Assembly: GCA_020002185.1 (NCBI GenBank)
Contig: CM034533.1
Coordinates: forward strand, 55,602,982-55,666,981
Direction of reading: 5' to 3'
DNA from: Paraescarpia echinospica
Lineage: Eukaryota; Annelida; Polychaeta; Sabellida; Siboglinidae
DNA length: 64,000 nt
Shown piece by piece: positions 63,201 to 64,000 of the stretch; within the stretch, counting starts at the first letter, position 1, and every line of letters begins with the position of its first letter. The translations under genes and the position numbers were made by a program. Under the pieces are notes generated by a model. The model had not been told where the DNA came from. It saw nothing but the letters and a program-made list of their open reading frames with translations, and did no database searches.

Positions 63201-64000
63201 CATACTACTAGTAGCGCAGACGTAGATAGTGACAATACCTAGGTAATTATTCGCCATACAACAAGTAGAACATACGTCGGTAGTGACATTGACTAGGCAA
63301 TGATTCGCCATACTACAAGTAGTACAGACGTAGGTAGTGACAATGACTAGGTAATTATTCGTCATACTACCAGTAGTGCAGACGTAGGTAGTGACAATGA
63401 CTAGGTAGTGATTCCCCGTACTACCTGTAGTGCAGACGTAGGTAGTGACAATGGCTAGGTAATAATTCGCCATACTACCAGTAGTGCAGACGTAGGTAGT
63501 GACAATGGCTAGGTATTAATTCGCCATACTACCAGTAGTGCAGACTTAGGTAGTGACAATCACTATGTAATGATTCGCCATACTACCAGTAGTGCAGTCG
63601 TAGGGAGTGACAATGACTAGGTAATGATTCACCATATTACCAGTAGTGGAGACGTACCTAGTGACAATGGGTAGGGAATGATCCGCCATACTACCAGTTG
63701 TGCAGACGTAGGTAGGGAAAATGATTAGGTAATGATTTGCCATACTACCAGTAGTGCTGACGTAGATAGTGACAATGACTAGGTAATTATTCGCCATACT
63801 ACCAGTAATACATACCTTGGTAGTGACAATGTCTAGGCAATGATTCGCCATACTACAAGTAGTGCAGACGTAGGTAGTGACAATGACTAGGTAATTATTC
63901 GTCATACTACCAGTACTACAGACGTAAGTAGTGACAATGACTAGGTAATGATTCGCCGTACTAACAGTAGTGCAGAAGTAGGTCGTGGCAATGACTTGGT
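60269..64000. repeat. Higher-order repeat F, copy 4 (cut by the window edge)
   Basis: Starts at TAGTTCAGACG and is still in the array at the window end. It contains a private local duplication (about 60525-61020) and the 62418-63473 block, which translates identically to 37196-38251 rather than to its neighbours. Confidence 0.85.
60525..61020. repeat. Local duplication with 318-bp period, private to this unit
   Basis: The stretch from CAAGTAGTGCTGACGTAG (60534) through GATTTGTTAATG and GATAATGACAATGACTAGG recurs 318 bp later (5 x 54 + 48), then jumps back at ACATACGTAGGGAGTG near 61020. The sibling units at 52.4, 56.2 and 48.0 kb have it once. Confidence 0.85.

Larger units (their letters stand above)
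1..64000 (-). repeat. 54-bp satellite array (whole window apart from three LINE insertions)
   Basis: Head-to-tail repeats of a 54-bp monomer fill the window outside 1026-3229, 6667-8870 and 12308-14511. On the plus strand each monomer runs through GTAGTGACAATGACTAGG, then TAATGATTCGCC, then ATACTACCAGTAGTGCAGAC, then GTAG. My count of the consensus gives 24 of 54 G or C and two CpG sites. All monomers have one orientation. A recurrent 48-bp monomer lacks six bases before TGCAGACG (ATTCTACTGCAG, ATTCTAGTGCAG or ATTGTAGTGCAG). Rare 53-bp and 55-bp monomers also occur. Read on the minus strand, the monomer is open and encodes YVCTTGSMANHYLVIVTT. Such nested satellite organisation is typical of centromeric, pericentromeric or subtelomeric heterochromatin. 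Which of these applies cannot be told from the sequence. Confidence 0.98.

Noticed and set aside
17437..63905. Dozens of minus-strand frames of 65-405 codons in the satellite as protein genes
   Set aside because: They are tandem copies of one 18-codon monomer, start at arbitrary ATGs after recurrent stop variants, and have no independent sequence, splice signals or recognised domain.
1..64000. CRISPR array
   Set aside because: Repeats are contiguous 54-bp monomers without unique spacers, and the retrotransposon and satellite structure is eukaryotic.
1..64000. CENP-B box or telomeric repeat arrays
   Set aside because: No match to the YTTCGTTGGAARCGGGA box or to TTAGGG-like tandem repeats was seen in the monomer or its variants; centromere identity stays unproven.

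Overview
The window is eukaryotic repetitive DNA, almost certainly from a large satellite array. No bacterial or single-copy host gene is visible. About 57 kb of the 64 kb is one satellite family with a 54-bp monomer (about 44% GC by my count of the consensus), in head-to-tail monomers that all share one orientation. The rest is three copies of a single LINE (non-LTR retrotransposon) insertion. The LINE protein most resembles reverse transcriptases of marine invertebrate elements, and bivalve or other lophotrochozoan genomes are my best guess for the host. That is a low-confidence inference from memory of the family, not from a search.

Layout. 1-16640: three copies of a 5641-bp higher-order repeat (HOR). 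Each has 64 satellite monomers plus the same 5'-truncated LINE on the minus strand (insertions 1026-3229, 6667-8870, 12308-14511). 16641-19521: two copies of a 1.44-kb HOR. 19522-26607: related units of 2999 and 1985 bp. 26608-27577: a transitional stretch. 27578-64000: eight successive units delimited by the landmark TAGTTCAGACG, with lengths 7463, 4566, 4073, 4073, 4350, 3816, 4350 and at least 3732 bp. Nearly every HOR length can be written as 54a + 48b, with one extra 53-bp monomer in some units, so expansion went by whole monomers.

The LINE is the only real protein-coding content. Each copy keeps an uninterrupted frame of about 660 codons with the reverse transcriptase palm, the FAYADD catalytic box and a C-terminal CX2CX8HX4C zinc-knuckle-like motif. 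The 5' part (endonuclease, any ORF1) is gone. Copies 1 and 2 share nearly every base, and copy 3 differs from them by only a few. The element therefore inserted once and was then amplified as part of the satellite. The unoccupied target survives in LINE-free units of the same window (for example 38700-38704), which fixes the insertion to the base: a 5-bp ACGTA target-site duplication, a (GTA)8 tail, and a 19-base inverted piece of satellite at the 5' junction that makes a 21-bp perfect foldback.

The many minus-strand open frames of 65-405 codons in the satellite follow from the monomer length being a multiple of three. They encode an 18-residue repeat (YVCTTGSMANHYLVIVTT) and end at stop codons created by recurrent monomer variants. 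I do not annotate them as genes, but the frame-keeping is recorded as a finding. I saw no tRNA, rRNA, CRISPR array, telomere repeat or CENP-B box.
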